NCBI RefSeq assembly: GCF_003149085.1
Contig: NZ_QGDT01000002.1
Coordinates: 248,001 to 312,000, forward strand
DNA length: 64,000 nucleotides
Direction: 5' to 3'
Source: Dyadobacter jejuensis
GTDB taxonomy: Bacteria > Bacteroidota > Bacteroidia > Cytophagales > Spirosomataceae
Within the stretch, counting starts at the first letter, position 1; each line of letters opens with the position of its first letter. Below are positions 10,301 through 17,916 of the stretch, piece by piece. Below the pieces are notes generated by a model that was not told where the DNA came from, made no database searches, and was given only the letters and a program-made list of their open reading frames with translations. The position numbers were made by a program, and so were the translations under genes.

Positions 10301-12310
10301 TACGCTGGTATATCTATCTACAATTACACGAATGCAGGAGCAGCTACTTCCGGTAATGTCATTGAACAAAACAGCTTCGACAATATAGTACCTAGCCAGT
10401 TTGGTATAGGGATTCTGCTCTATAATAATGCCTATTGCGATATTGTAGACAATAGCATGACCCGGGTACGGATTGGGGTGCAAACGGGTAATTTCTCAAA
10501 AGCCGACCCAGGGGATTCACATAGTATCACGGGTAACACCATCAGTAGTGTACGAAGGGGTATCTGGCATAACCTGGCCTATCAGAATGCGGCCAATTTT
10601 AGTATCACTGGAAATACCATCTCCGCAGTACCAGGCAGCAGCCGTCATGACGGTATCATGCTCAGTTCCCTTCAAAATACCGTAGGGGCCACGGTAGAAG
10701 ACAACCTTATTACGGGAATCGCTGGAGTGAGTCATGGCTATATGCTTTGGAACAACCCATCTAACCTCGTCACCATCAAAGGAGGAACGGTTTCTGATGT
10801 TTATAGTGGTATTTATGCCAATAATTACGAAGGTTATCCCGACTCTGGTGGGTCTAACGCCAAGGCCAGCACCTATACCGTCGACCAAGTCCAAATCAGC
10901 GGTGCCCAGGTAGGGATCAAAGTAAACGACAACCCCGACAACAGCCTCGATGCTTCTGTAAAAGTGATTGTCAAGGGGACTACCAGCATACTGCTCCCAC
11001 TCGGCAAAGGCATAGAAGTTTCTGGAAATAATGCACAAATAGAGCTGGAAGACGTACAGATTCAAATGAGCCCTAGCACTACTGAGGCTATCTCGCTCGC
11101 GTTAACGCCTGCTGCCACTCTACCCAACCTGACCCTGCACGCTGGTCTGACCGTGGACCGTAACGCCAATCTTACGGCTCCTATTCTAAAGACTAGTGCC
11201 GAATCGATCGTGGAGATGGGTAGTAACTGGACTATCCCCACTGGCGGCCCCTCCAACGCTTTTCAGATTCAGGGGCAGTTGAAGTTTACCAATGGAATTC
11301 TAAATGCTGAAAACACCCCAGTAACCTTTGGCCCCACCGCCACGGATGTCTTGGAAAAGTCGAGCAGTCATATCCTTGGTACGGCCATCATGGAACAAAG
11401 AGCTGTAGGTACGGCTGCTATCCAATTTCTTGGGGTCCATCTGCCTTCCGGGGCCGACCTGGGCCAGGTAGAGATTATTAGAACTACTTCTACCACCCCC
11501 ATCACGCCTATCTTCGGAGCCGGAGCTGTGAAGACTCTTTGGACGATCAACCCTACCAATGCTGGAGTGGGGCGTGATGATGTTACCTTTAGCGTACTAC
11601 AGGATTATATGAATAGCCAAAGCCCTAGTGAACTTTATGGCTACCGCTACAATGGCAGCATTTGGGAGAAAAAGAGTGGTGCCCTAACGACCGTCGTATC
11701 GGGTGACCAGTACACGACTAGTGCATTTGCAATTAGCGAATTTTCCCCTTGGACTTTGAGTAGTGCTCCTGACCCACTACCAGTGGTATTGGTGTCTTTC
11801 CAGGCGAGTCTGGTAGAGCATGCAACCGTCCTGAATTGGAGTACGGTGGCAGAAACGAACAGCTCCGAATTCGTCATAGAGCATAGCATGGATGGAAAGA
11901 ACTGGCAATCGTTAGGCCTGGTGAAGGCTCAGGGAGAAAGCATGGGCCTACAGCCCTACCAGTTCACCCACGCCAATCCGTCGGTTGGGAATAACCTTTA
12001 TAGACTCAAAATGGTGGACCTGGACGATAGCTTTGCTTATAGTAGACTAGTGAACGTAGAAATAAAAAATACCTTTAGCACCAACATCTATCCTAATCCA
12101 GCCGCCGAACAGCTGAACGTTAAGGTGGAAGATTGGACGAAGGTAAAACAGATAAGGATCATCGACATGCTTGGAAAGGTTCATTATCAGTCGGGTGATA
12201 CCCCTACACCGTCCATTATGATCGACAAGATGGGTTCCGGCGTGTATCTGATAGAAATCACCAAGAATGATCAGTCCAGGATTACCTCTAAGGTTGTTAT
12301 AGCCCGATAA
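4391..12310 (+). CDS. Giant secreted right-handed beta-helix protein with T9SS C-terminal sorting domain
   Basis: This 2639-residue protein has a signal peptide (about residues 1-24, ending TSYAQ). It contains long stretches of parallel beta-helix repeats of the pectate-lyase/NosD type: short strands with N-rich turns, such as GIYVYN, IENC and NNxI. Five similar module starts are visible near residues 27, 329, 1065, 1457 and 1811. Each has the pattern 'repeated/listed items, TIxxAI, DGxY/AGTY, V.I.K.L.L.G', resembling DUF1565-like heads. Modules end in a Cys-Asn-aromatic motif (CNAF, CNWFG, CNWFG). A fibronectin-like domain starts near 2462 (LPVVLVSFQAS) and the type A sorting domain near 2564 (YPNPAAEQ to SKVVIAR). 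T9SS cargo of this kind is anchored on or released from the cell surface. Catalytic residues are not evident, so adhesion or polysaccharide binding is as likely as lyase activity. Confidence 0.85.
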   Translation: MKRNHFPFIRILMLLMLGTATSYAQKIIYLNDAATTDDRFTTAIGDDAAMGATPSTPVATLTRAMSLASAGDRIMVDAGSYMATSLSIKAGVSLIGLPDDKSILNAHTGAIILNSNTQLWNLKIQRTLPPNPGHPSISVATASGSSNILIENCTFYKNRTAIYLEPGSTDITVKRCRFDDNRTGVIFPGSASATTLSKIYLIDNDLSNNRSYGLILTDNTNSPVEMYLSGNNITGNLASGIEIDNTHANTKLIMRNNWLGKDTPDRLEINTNGGFSVPDHDTEPGTAVLTNSGTIPGATYPNDLSGSATSAIVALTELYAASANPRPATNHFIHSNNTNLAGHADFAFFPSIADAISASNTDATITLPDGLYSDNVVINKKVNLVGTSQNNTIVRGTYDKGIQGAVMTISAAGAKVSQLTVTRDYGQSEATWKADKMDSGISIGANDVILDGLTVKDQRSGIYVYNRQNFQIINSLIEQNRTGLSFGVNISGGQVLNNLIRDNFTHGLIFNHAFGSGITANNFTLRHNRFSGNWLTDVYAHGTGATSEYATADLSCNAFTTNSPLTTISPAGEPGYDAQTTSQFGGSSPGFVASFAGDKIGNIKVAPWLVNVAAPAPSATSFVLSGAPLNVAPVTPPLSASNNDYRILANAIGCVLDNQTIDLAGTFDWTTTEAQEAWAKGTDAILTNGSAALSGTGDDYSITPTAAVNGVTLTSSTSATIQGPGDLTTTSLESFLFLNSKPGSSYQNWTISNLTIKDFDVAILADHNGGPTTVLNDLKILNNQFYIPADPNSIAAPNDGYQNIGVHYTFGKNIEISGNEFVMDGTGESADSESKYSTSIGLQSTTSGGTVYDGLQIRNNTFSVTGLPSAQPAIIRGIWENGSNENAAMDISGNKFTNVEAGNTANLNRQTAFWVTSRSGSAKKLVYQNNEVSGFMEGIAWIGGSFTSYNPPVYNTGAEPVLVTNNKFNDVQSALVVRKSNSSTNTGSPAEVHQNSFTGSVLFDIVNEASGETNASCNWFGEAPKLSNTGGGTINTSPKLLSGTDDDPGLTGFQTASACEYPVKNLRTLQTFATIQAAIDDIDTQDGDELLIANGIYTERVALNKKLKLTGESEAGTILDGSTLAGTGSAIYIGADQTDVMVQKLTIQNYAGINGNQSAGIYALRNNNNLTIKEVTIKNNSSASGIYANGPIDGVLIDDATLQNNGAGARGIVLWNGLKTNITVQNSLVENNDCCGIELQDGSASGVLIKGNTIVGKDNAIGMVGLTSGAGPNIIEDNIITVNGRFGIELKNPNGTGNDNDTEDGAIIVRNNTVTFGATTDLRDLAGIAVYRRGVASAFNVDIPTGVVVKSNTVTGFVQGNAGSNSEGFGIVVEGTNHKVLNNTLSGNTVDIQRQAGHTPYTAGTTTDGDQGNLSDMYFGRGNAPYSCDILVDGNTGNPVRDVTYQSGPGVVVNTNTGKTFCSLQRAINDAATVDGHELKVADGTFTENVTVTKSLSIVGKNGGASVVQLQAPSSGTGNGITVSVPNVSLRYLKVTDYNYGVVLNSNANHLLIEDADISNNKAVGIRTGTSTANISNLTVRNSLVKHNGQGMTIYGSTATGANVFDAVNIISSDFSDNATKGIYIERASNLLIDDVLVHNSGTSPSNSSNNGIDINLKYGAFENIRIQNSTITNSGLTGTATDPEAPAAVTIKARRDGSYSVSPASLSGVVLYKNTIGGPQNGVRIGEPGKIDDGTSGVSLEQNDLSLSYSGKALINRTASDISLTCNWFGLTDLVGINAKIMTASTGLNTILSTSDDAAFSNCVDPVAPTEFWVNDISLVGDVLTSAIGDDANPGTAALPFLTINHAISVAASGNTIHIDAGTYVEDVVIDKALKLFGANKDINPISGVRLAETILMPATNDPVDGSILSIQGALDGVRIEGLTLNGDNTALAGGESINGIDVNVGQSITAYDGVSNTLIRHNRIKNLNYAGISIYNYTNAGAATSGNVIEQNSFDNIVPSQFGIGILLYNNAYCDIVDNSMTRVRIGVQTGNFSKADPGDSHSITGNTISSVRRGIWHNLAYQNAANFSITGNTISAVPGSSRHDGIMLSSLQNTVGATVEDNLITGIAGVSHGYMLWNNPSNLVTIKGGTVSDVYSGIYANNYEGYPDSGGSNAKASTYTVDQVQISGAQVGIKVNDNPDNSLDASVKVIVKGTTSILLPLGKGIEVSGNNAQIELEDVQIQMSPSTTEAISLALTPAATLPNLTLHAGLTVDRNANLTAPILKTSAESIVEMGSNWTIPTGGPSNAFQIQGQLKFTNGILNAENTPVTFGPTATDVLEKSSSHILGTAIMEQRAVGTAAIQFLGVHLPSGADLGQVEIIRTTSTTPITPIFGAGAVKTLWTINPTNAGVGRDDVTFSVLQDYMNSQSPSELYGYRYNGSIWEKKSGALTTVVSGDQYTTSAFAISEFSPWTLSSAPDPLPVVLVSFQASLVEHATVLNWSTVAETNSSEFVIEHSMDGKNWQSLGLVKAQGESMGLQPYQFTHANPSVGNNLYRLKMVDLDDSFAYSRLVNVEIKNTFSTNIYPNPAAEQLNVKVEDWTKVKQIRIIDMLGKVHYQSGDTPTPSIMIDKMGSGVYLIEITKNDQSRITSKVVIAR

Positions 12311-12334
12311 AGGCAAATCACCTCTTTTTACTTT

Positions 12335-12375
12335 CCCCCGACAACTAGCACCGCTGTGTTGTCGGGGGATTTTTA
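12335..12375 (+). terminator. Terminator after the beta-helix gene
   Basis: A perfect 11-bp GC-rich stem (12335-12345 with 12358-12368, CCCCCGACAAC/GTTGTCGGGGG) is followed by ATTTTTATT, 24 nt after the stop codon. Confidence 0.9.
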
Positions 12376-12434
12376 TTGCTAAATATTACGACTAAAATAA
12401 TATATCAAATATTAATTAAATAGCGGCTGGACCA

Positions 12435-12501
12435 TAGAATCATTTCTACCAATAGCAAACCATATGGTTACATTCTTTCCATAAGTATCCCCTTAATTTT
12501 G
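12435..12501 (+). promoter_or_regulatory. Promoter module A: dyad plus TAnnTTTG box
   Basis: The dyad TAGAA-TCAT-TTCTA lies at 12435-12448. Exactly 45 nt later is TAATTTTG (12494-12501), a perfect match to the Bacteroidota -7 consensus TAnnTTTG. At offset 5 after the dyad is AGCAAACCATATGGT, which recurs with one mismatch at the same offset in module C. The start codon at 12633 is 131 nt downstream. No TTG/TTTG -33 box is seen at the usual spacing, which fits an activator-dependent promoter. An imperfect hairpin (12532-12568, GATGG-CTTG/CAAG-CCATC) lies in the predicted leader. Confidence 0.6.
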
Positions 12502-12632
12502 AGCCTTGAAACAATGGCACTTTGAGCCCGAGATGGCCTTGATCCAGCTTAACGCCAGGCAAGCCATCTAACTATTTTAGAACCCTCCAGCCTATATCCA
12601 CTCAACAATTTTGTATCATTCAACCACAAAAA

Positions 12633-15600
12633 ATGATGAAAAAACATTTTACTAATGTTCAACCCACCCGACGGAGTAAGGCACGGAAATGGGTGGTTCG
12701 ATTTGGGGCTAATCCAATCCCTAACTTACTGGTGTCATTAGCTCTTTTTGCGAGTTTGCCATCCCAGGCCCAGTCACCTGGCGGAGTGTCTGGATCGACC
12801 GTGTGGCTGAAAGCCGACCAAGGGCTAACCTTATCGGGCAGCAACGCCACCGCCTGGACGAACCAGAGCGACGTGGCCAACGGTTTTTCGGCTACTGGAA
12901 CCGTCACCATCAATGAAGGGGCAGTTAACTACAATCCTGGATTGATATTTGGCTCCTCGTTTTTTAAAAGCACAACGCCCGTCCCAGCCGTAAGCGGCTC
13001 TGACTATACCAAGTTTGTGGTATACCAGCCCAATGCCACTCCAGCGGCTTCGGTCAGAAACAATATCATCGGCAGTTCTAGTGACGCAGGGCATACCTTT
13101 TGGGGTAGTGGTACCACTACCAGACTAGCCTTATGGCATAATAAGGTAACACTTGTCCAGGCCAATGACGTGGTTTCGTCCGAAAGACCATACCTTGCCG
13201 TGGGTAAGTACCAGAATGGCGTCATCGACGGAACGGAAATTCGGGTCGATGGACAAACCAAAATTACGGGTACAAGCAGCCAGTCTTATACTTCAACAGC
13301 ACTCCAAATAGGGGCCCATGGTTCAGGAAGTTATATGGATGGAAGAATCGCAGAAGTGATCCTGTTCCCATCGGGCCTTAACAAGCTAAACACCAGAAAA
13401 GTAGAGTCCTATCTCGCTTTAAAATATGGCCAAACCCTATCCAACGATGATAATAATAATAATATATTAGGGGAGAATATCGCTGGCTCCGTTAATGAAG
13501 GGGATTATGTCCTCTCCGATGGAACGGTGATATGGAACTATGCTAGCAACAGTACTTACCACCATCATATTGCCGGTATTGGCAAGGATAATGGTTCCGC
13601 ACTTCATCAAAAACAGAGTAGCAGTATCGTGTCGTCGGACCCACAGGTAACCATGGCCCTAGGAGCACTAGCCCTCACCAACACGGACAACCTACAGTCA
13701 GTCGCTACGGACAAGCAATTTTTGGTTTGGGGGGATAATGGCAGCGATATGTCATCAAAACTTACCGTTACAGGCTCAGCCCAGGTAAATAACCGTTTGG
13801 CTCGTACCTGGAAGCTACAGAACAATAATAATTTTAACCAAACGGTATCGGTATATTTACCCACTCAAGGAGCGGCTACGCCATATTTGCTTTACAGCCC
13901 TAGCCTGGCAGGACTCAGTGACGGAACCGCTACTGAGGTAGTCGCCAGTGGTACCCTGGACATCGACGGAGTCACCAATGATGTCTTTGAATTGAACTTC
14001 CCCACAGGAGCAGACTTGTATTTTAGTTTTGGTTCTTATTGCCCTGCGGCAGAACTAACCGGACCTTCGTCCATTACAGGCGCTACAACCATCCAGCTGG
14101 CGAGCACCGACCCACCGGCCGCTACCAACCCATGGGTTACCTCTAATGCTTCGGTGGCCATAGTGAACTATAATGGTGTAGTAACAGGCAAGTCTCCCGG
14201 CTTTGCCAACATTACCTACACCAATGCCGACGGTTGTATCAAGCAGGTGAGCATCACCGTCATTGGCACGGCCGAAATATGTGGAAATGGTATTGACGAC
14301 GATTTTGATGGATATATCGACCAAGCCGACTCCGACTGTAACGCTACACCGGCCTGTATCGCTCCAACTGCCGATATCAGCAGCTTCAACATCGATAAGA
14401 AGTGGTCGAGCTCTACAGGAAATGTCTTTGGTTGTGCCGCCTCTGCAGCCATAGCCGACCTGAATGGGGATGGGATCTCCGAAATTCTGGCCATCAGAGC
14501 TGGAGGAGCCGGTCTCACTTATTTTAGTGGAGATGGTTCGGATGCTGGCAAAACGACCACCGACTACGATATTCAATTGAATGTAGAAGTAGGCCAGTCC
14601 ACCAATCAAACAGCCGTGGCCGATATAGACCTGGATGGCACACCGGAAGTAATCACCATAGATGAAGATGGCTATATATATGTTTTCAATCATATATCGG
14701 GTAATGCAACCACCTACGAATTCAAATCGGATATGCCCATCAATACCGTCTTTAAGGGTGGGTCTCCCCGGGTGGTAGATATCGATGAAAATGGAGTACC
14801 CGAAATTATTGTAGGTACCGACGTCTTTCAGTTCGATTTATCCAATGGCACCCTTTCCAAAATTGCCGCAGGCAATACCGCTCCTAGTGGGAGAGATAAC
14901 CGTGGCTGGGGACAGGATATCGTCGTGGTCGACATTATGCCCGGTAATCCTGGAAAAGAAATCGTGGCAGGCTCCAAGGTATTTGGCGTCAATCTGACTA
15001 CCGGCGACTTCACCACCCTTGCCGACCTCAGTACTATTGCTGGATCGGATATCCTGGCGAATGACGATGGCCCCACTGCCGTAGCCGACCTAGACCTCGA
15101 TGGCAATTTGGACATCGCCTATACCAACGGAACTGCAATCGTGGTTTGGGATCCAGTAGCATCCGTTCTTAAAATGAAGACCACCTATCGCTTAGGTTCA
15201 AATATCTATAAGGCTATGCCAACCATCGCCAACGTCTACGATGACGTTACCTTGGATGGGAAAGCCAAGAATTTCCCCGAAATTATCTTTACCAACTCCG
15301 TTACTTTGTCGGCTTATAACCTAAACTATCCAAGCGGATCAATTTGGGACATTCCCGTGGTGGATGTATCCGGTCAAACCGGTGTTACGGCCTTTGACTT
15401 AAATGGAAATGGAAACCAAGAGCTTATCTATAACGACGAAAGATATATCCAAGTTATCAATGGTAACTCAGCAACTCCTACGGATCTATTTAAAATCGCA
15501 TCAGGAACCGCTACCTGGATGGAGAACCCCGTCGTTGCCGATGTAGACAATGATGGGCAAGCCGAATTTGTCGTGGTGGCCGGCGGCAACACCGCCTTCA

Positions 15601-17345
15601 TAGGCGCTCTCACGGTCTTTGGTGCTAAAGCGGGCACCTCTGCCTGGGCTCCAGCCAGAAAAGTATGGAACGGAAGGGGTTACCGCAGCACCAACATCAA
15701 CGATGACTTGAGTATCCCACGCGTAGAGCAGGACATGCGAAAAGAGTATCCGATTGGCTCAGGACTTTATCCTTTCAATAACTTTAACGTGCAGAACTAC
15801 CTGTCGGCCGTACCCAATGGTATGGTGGCGGCTCCAGATGCCGGGCTATCGGAACTAGCCGTCGGAACGGATTGCTCCTACCCCATGAATGCGGTGTCGG
15901 TAAGCTACAAAATCACCAACAGCGGGTCGGCAGTAGCTCCAGCGAAAACCCCCATCCGTTTTTACGTAGGAGATCCTACCAAGCCAGGATCGACCCGGTT
16001 GGCTACCACCGATTCCCTGTATGCTACCCTGGCCATGGGCGCCAGTACTACCCAAACCGCCTTGGTGGATCTATCGGGCTTTACGGCACCTTTGGACTTA
16101 TATGTAGTGCTCAACGATGATGGTACGGCTAGCTTGCCTCTCTCATTCCCCGTTAGCACCAGTACCATTGGCGAATGTAGCTACGACAATAATATGGCCT
16201 ATACCAGCATAGCGACCAGCATGCTGCAGCCTCTACCCCAACTCGTAGCCTCAAGTGCGTCCGAATTAGCACTTTTAAGACCTTGTACCGACGAAAATGG
16301 CTTCCTGACCTTTGTAGACGACATCGCCAATCCGACCATAAAGTACCTGGCCGTACACCCCAATGCGGTAACGGGCTATAACTTCAGTACGGCGGCCATT
16401 GCCCTAAACGACCAGAGCCTAACAGCCAGCGATATTGCCAATCAACGCAAAACCGACGCTACCAGCAACACCACCGCCCTATCCAATAGGATGTATACCG
16501 TTATCAACACCGGTAGCCTACTGTTAAATGGAAGTAGCTTTACGGTAAGGTTGTATTTCGACCCGGCCGATATACAAGCCGCCGAAGACAACCTCGACCC
16601 GGCAGTAGGGGGTACTGTGGAAGGAAAATGGTTTAAGATGGAAGGGATCTCGGCCAATGTTCTCACCGACCAAACCCCTACAGGCTTCAGCGGAGCCCAT
16701 GCTTATGAGTTTTTGGAGAATTCCGTATATGGTACCGAAAATGGTATTAACTATGTAGAGTTTACAGGCATCACCAGCTTTAGCACTTTTGGATATATGG
16801 CCAACAAAACGACCAATCCCTTACCCGTAAAGTTAGTTTCATTCACGGCTACTGCTAGCGAAACCGGTGCAGCGCTCCTCAACTGGAAAACCACTTCCGA
16901 AGAACAAAGCAGCCATTATGAAGTCCAATACAGTAGCAATGGCAAGCAGTTCTATAGCATTGGAAGGGTAGAAAGCCAGAATTCCACCCATGGAGCCAGC
17001 TATAGCCTCGCTTACGACCAGGCACCTCAGGGGCTTAGCTATTTTAGACTTAAGTCGGTAGATGTTGATGGTAGCTTTAGCTATTCCACAATGGTGAGTT
17101 TAAAACTCGAAGGATCGGGAATCGTGCTCGCCCCTAACCCAGTAAGCACCACCGTTACGATCCAAGGACTCGTTGGTAACAACCAATTGACCATTTCCAA
17201 TATACTAGGACAGTCCCTAATAACCGAAACCACGAAGGCCTCCAGCCATACCTTACACGTAGGCCTGCTTCCTAGCGGTATCTATCTCGTAAAAGTCCAG
17301 GATGGAAATGGCGTCATTTCCTATCATAAGTTCTTAAAGGACTAA
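12633..17345 (+). CDS. Secreted lectin-like/FG-GAP repeat protein with T9SS sorting domain
   Basis: This 1570-residue protein has an unusually long signal region (about 47 residues, basic N-part, ending PSQAQ). A LamG/concanavalin-like domain follows (about 55-270: VWLKADQG, YMDGRIAEVILF, VESYLALKYG). An Ig-like region (about 475-545) leads to a cysteine-bounded acidic motif, CGNGIDDDFDGYID (about 547-569). Five or more FG-GAP/VCBS-type repeats (about 600-1000) carry calcium-binding-like signatures such as DLNGDGISE, DIDLDGTPE, DLDLDGNLD and DVDNDGQAE. A CARDB-like region (about 1065-1190), a fibronectin-like domain (from about 1396, LPVKLVSF) and a type A sorting domain (APNPVSTT to YHKFLKD) complete it. 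It is probably a surface adhesin or glycan binder. Promoter module A and its own terminator make it a single-gene unit. Confidence 0.85.
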   Translation: MMKKHFTNVQPTRRSKARKWVVRFGANPIPNLLVSLALFASLPSQAQSPGGVSGSTVWLKADQGLTLSGSNATAWTNQSDVANGFSATGTVTINEGAVNYNPGLIFGSSFFKSTTPVPAVSGSDYTKFVVYQPNATPAASVRNNIIGSSSDAGHTFWGSGTTTRLALWHNKVTLVQANDVVSSERPYLAVGKYQNGVIDGTEIRVDGQTKITGTSSQSYTSTALQIGAHGSGSYMDGRIAEVILFPSGLNKLNTRKVESYLALKYGQTLSNDDNNNNILGENIAGSVNEGDYVLSDGTVIWNYASNSTYHHHIAGIGKDNGSALHQKQSSSIVSSDPQVTMALGALALTNTDNLQSVATDKQFLVWGDNGSDMSSKLTVTGSAQVNNRLARTWKLQNNNNFNQTVSVYLPTQGAATPYLLYSPSLAGLSDGTATEVVASGTLDIDGVTNDVFELNFPTGADLYFSFGSYCPAAELTGPSSITGATTIQLASTDPPAATNPWVTSNASVAIVNYNGVVTGKSPGFANITYTNADGCIKQVSITVIGTAEICGNGIDDDFDGYIDQADSDCNATPACIAPTADISSFNIDKKWSSSTGNVFGCAASAAIADLNGDGISEILAIRAGGAGLTYFSGDGSDAGKTTTDYDIQLNVEVGQSTNQTAVADIDLDGTPEVITIDEDGYIYVFNHISGNATTYEFKSDMPINTVFKGGSPRVVDIDENGVPEIIVGTDVFQFDLSNGTLSKIAAGNTAPSGRDNRGWGQDIVVVDIMPGNPGKEIVAGSKVFGVNLTTGDFTTLADLSTIAGSDILANDDGPTAVADLDLDGNLDIAYTNGTAIVVWDPVASVLKMKTTYRLGSNIYKAMPTIANVYDDVTLDGKAKNFPEIIFTNSVTLSAYNLNYPSGSIWDIPVVDVSGQTGVTAFDLNGNGNQELIYNDERYIQVINGNSATPTDLFKIASGTATWMENPVVADVDNDGQAEFVVVAGGNTAFIGALTVFGAKAGTSAWAPARKVWNGRGYRSTNINDDLSIPRVEQDMRKEYPIGSGLYPFNNFNVQNYLSAVPNGMVAAPDAGLSELAVGTDCSYPMNAVSVSYKITNSGSAVAPAKTPIRFYVGDPTKPGSTRLATTDSLYATLAMGASTTQTALVDLSGFTAPLDLYVVLNDDGTASLPLSFPVSTSTIGECSYDNNMAYTSIATSMLQPLPQLVASSASELALLRPCTDENGFLTFVDDIANPTIKYLAVHPNAVTGYNFSTAAIALNDQSLTASDIANQRKTDATSNTTALSNRMYTVINTGSLLLNGSSFTVRLYFDPADIQAAEDNLDPAVGGTVEGKWFKMEGISANVLTDQTPTGFSGAHAYEFLENSVYGTENGINYVEFTGITSFSTFGYMANKTTNPLPVKLVSFTATASETGAALLNWKTTSEEQSSHYEVQYSSNGKQFYSIGRVESQNSTHGASYSLAYDQAPQGLSYFRLKSVDVDGSFSYSTMVSLKLEGSGIVLAPNPVSTTVTIQGLVGNNQLTISNILGQSLITETTKASSHTLHVGLLPSGIYLVKVQDGNGVISYHKFLKD

Positions 17346-17370
17346 GTTTCACCGTACACATACTCGTTGC

Positions 17371-17401
17371 AAAAACCAGCCCATGACGGGCTGGTTTTTT
17401 T
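17371..17401 (+). terminator. Terminator after the FG-GAP protein gene
   Basis: A perfect 12-bp stem (AAAAACCAGCCC/GGGCTGGTTTTT) with the 5-nt loop ATGAC and a seven-T run starts 25 nt after the stop codon. Confidence 0.92.
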
Positions 17402-17916
17402 GTTTAAAGTAAGACAATTTCCAAGTTATTTATAGAATTTATACTATCAATAAAAAACAATTTATTCGTAACCACATTGAATCCTCATCATCCTTTAATA
17501 TTCAAATCTCCAATATCTATTTTCCTTCAAACTGCTACCCAATCGTTCTCCCTTTGAAAACAGTATTATCAAAACATTCTATTACAGAACCTTAAATAGA
17601 ATCATTAAGATCTATCTAGCCTTGAATTATAATAAAGCCTTTGAAAAACGGGGCGACAACGATGTAGAAGTTATTTTTATCCATAAAAGTCATCCACTGC
17701 AATTCCGATTTCTATCACTACTATGCGCATTTCAGTTGTAGTATAACTGGACACATACAATCAAAATAATCATTATATTACAGCTAAAATCGTCTGGATT
17801 TATGTTAAAATTGATTCTATTACTATTTGACTAAATTAGAAATAAGACAATCATAGAAAGCCATATTAATACTATATACCGATCCCAAACCCTAGCACAA
17901 CATATAAATCATATCC
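17402..17916. other. AT-rich intergenic region before the kinase pair
   Basis: This is 515 bp with no credible ORF. A degenerate half of the dyad motif (TCAAAACATTCTA, 17569-17581) and ATAGAATCATT (17598-17608), identical to 11 nt of promoter module A, are present. Neither has a correctly placed TAnnTTTG box. The promoter of the kinase genes is expected here but I cannot place it. Confidence 0.5.

Noticed and set aside
14055..14693. 212-codon open frame on the minus strand inside the FG-GAP protein gene
   Set aside because: It is fully antisense to a well-supported gene, has no signal peptide or domain, and its composition follows from the GAT/ACC-rich repeats of the other strand.
17569..17643. 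Degenerate dyad (TCAAAACATTCTA) upstream of the kinase genes
   Set aside because: It is one base short, and no TAnnTTTG box lies 45 nt or 23-24 nt downstream; too weak to count as a module.
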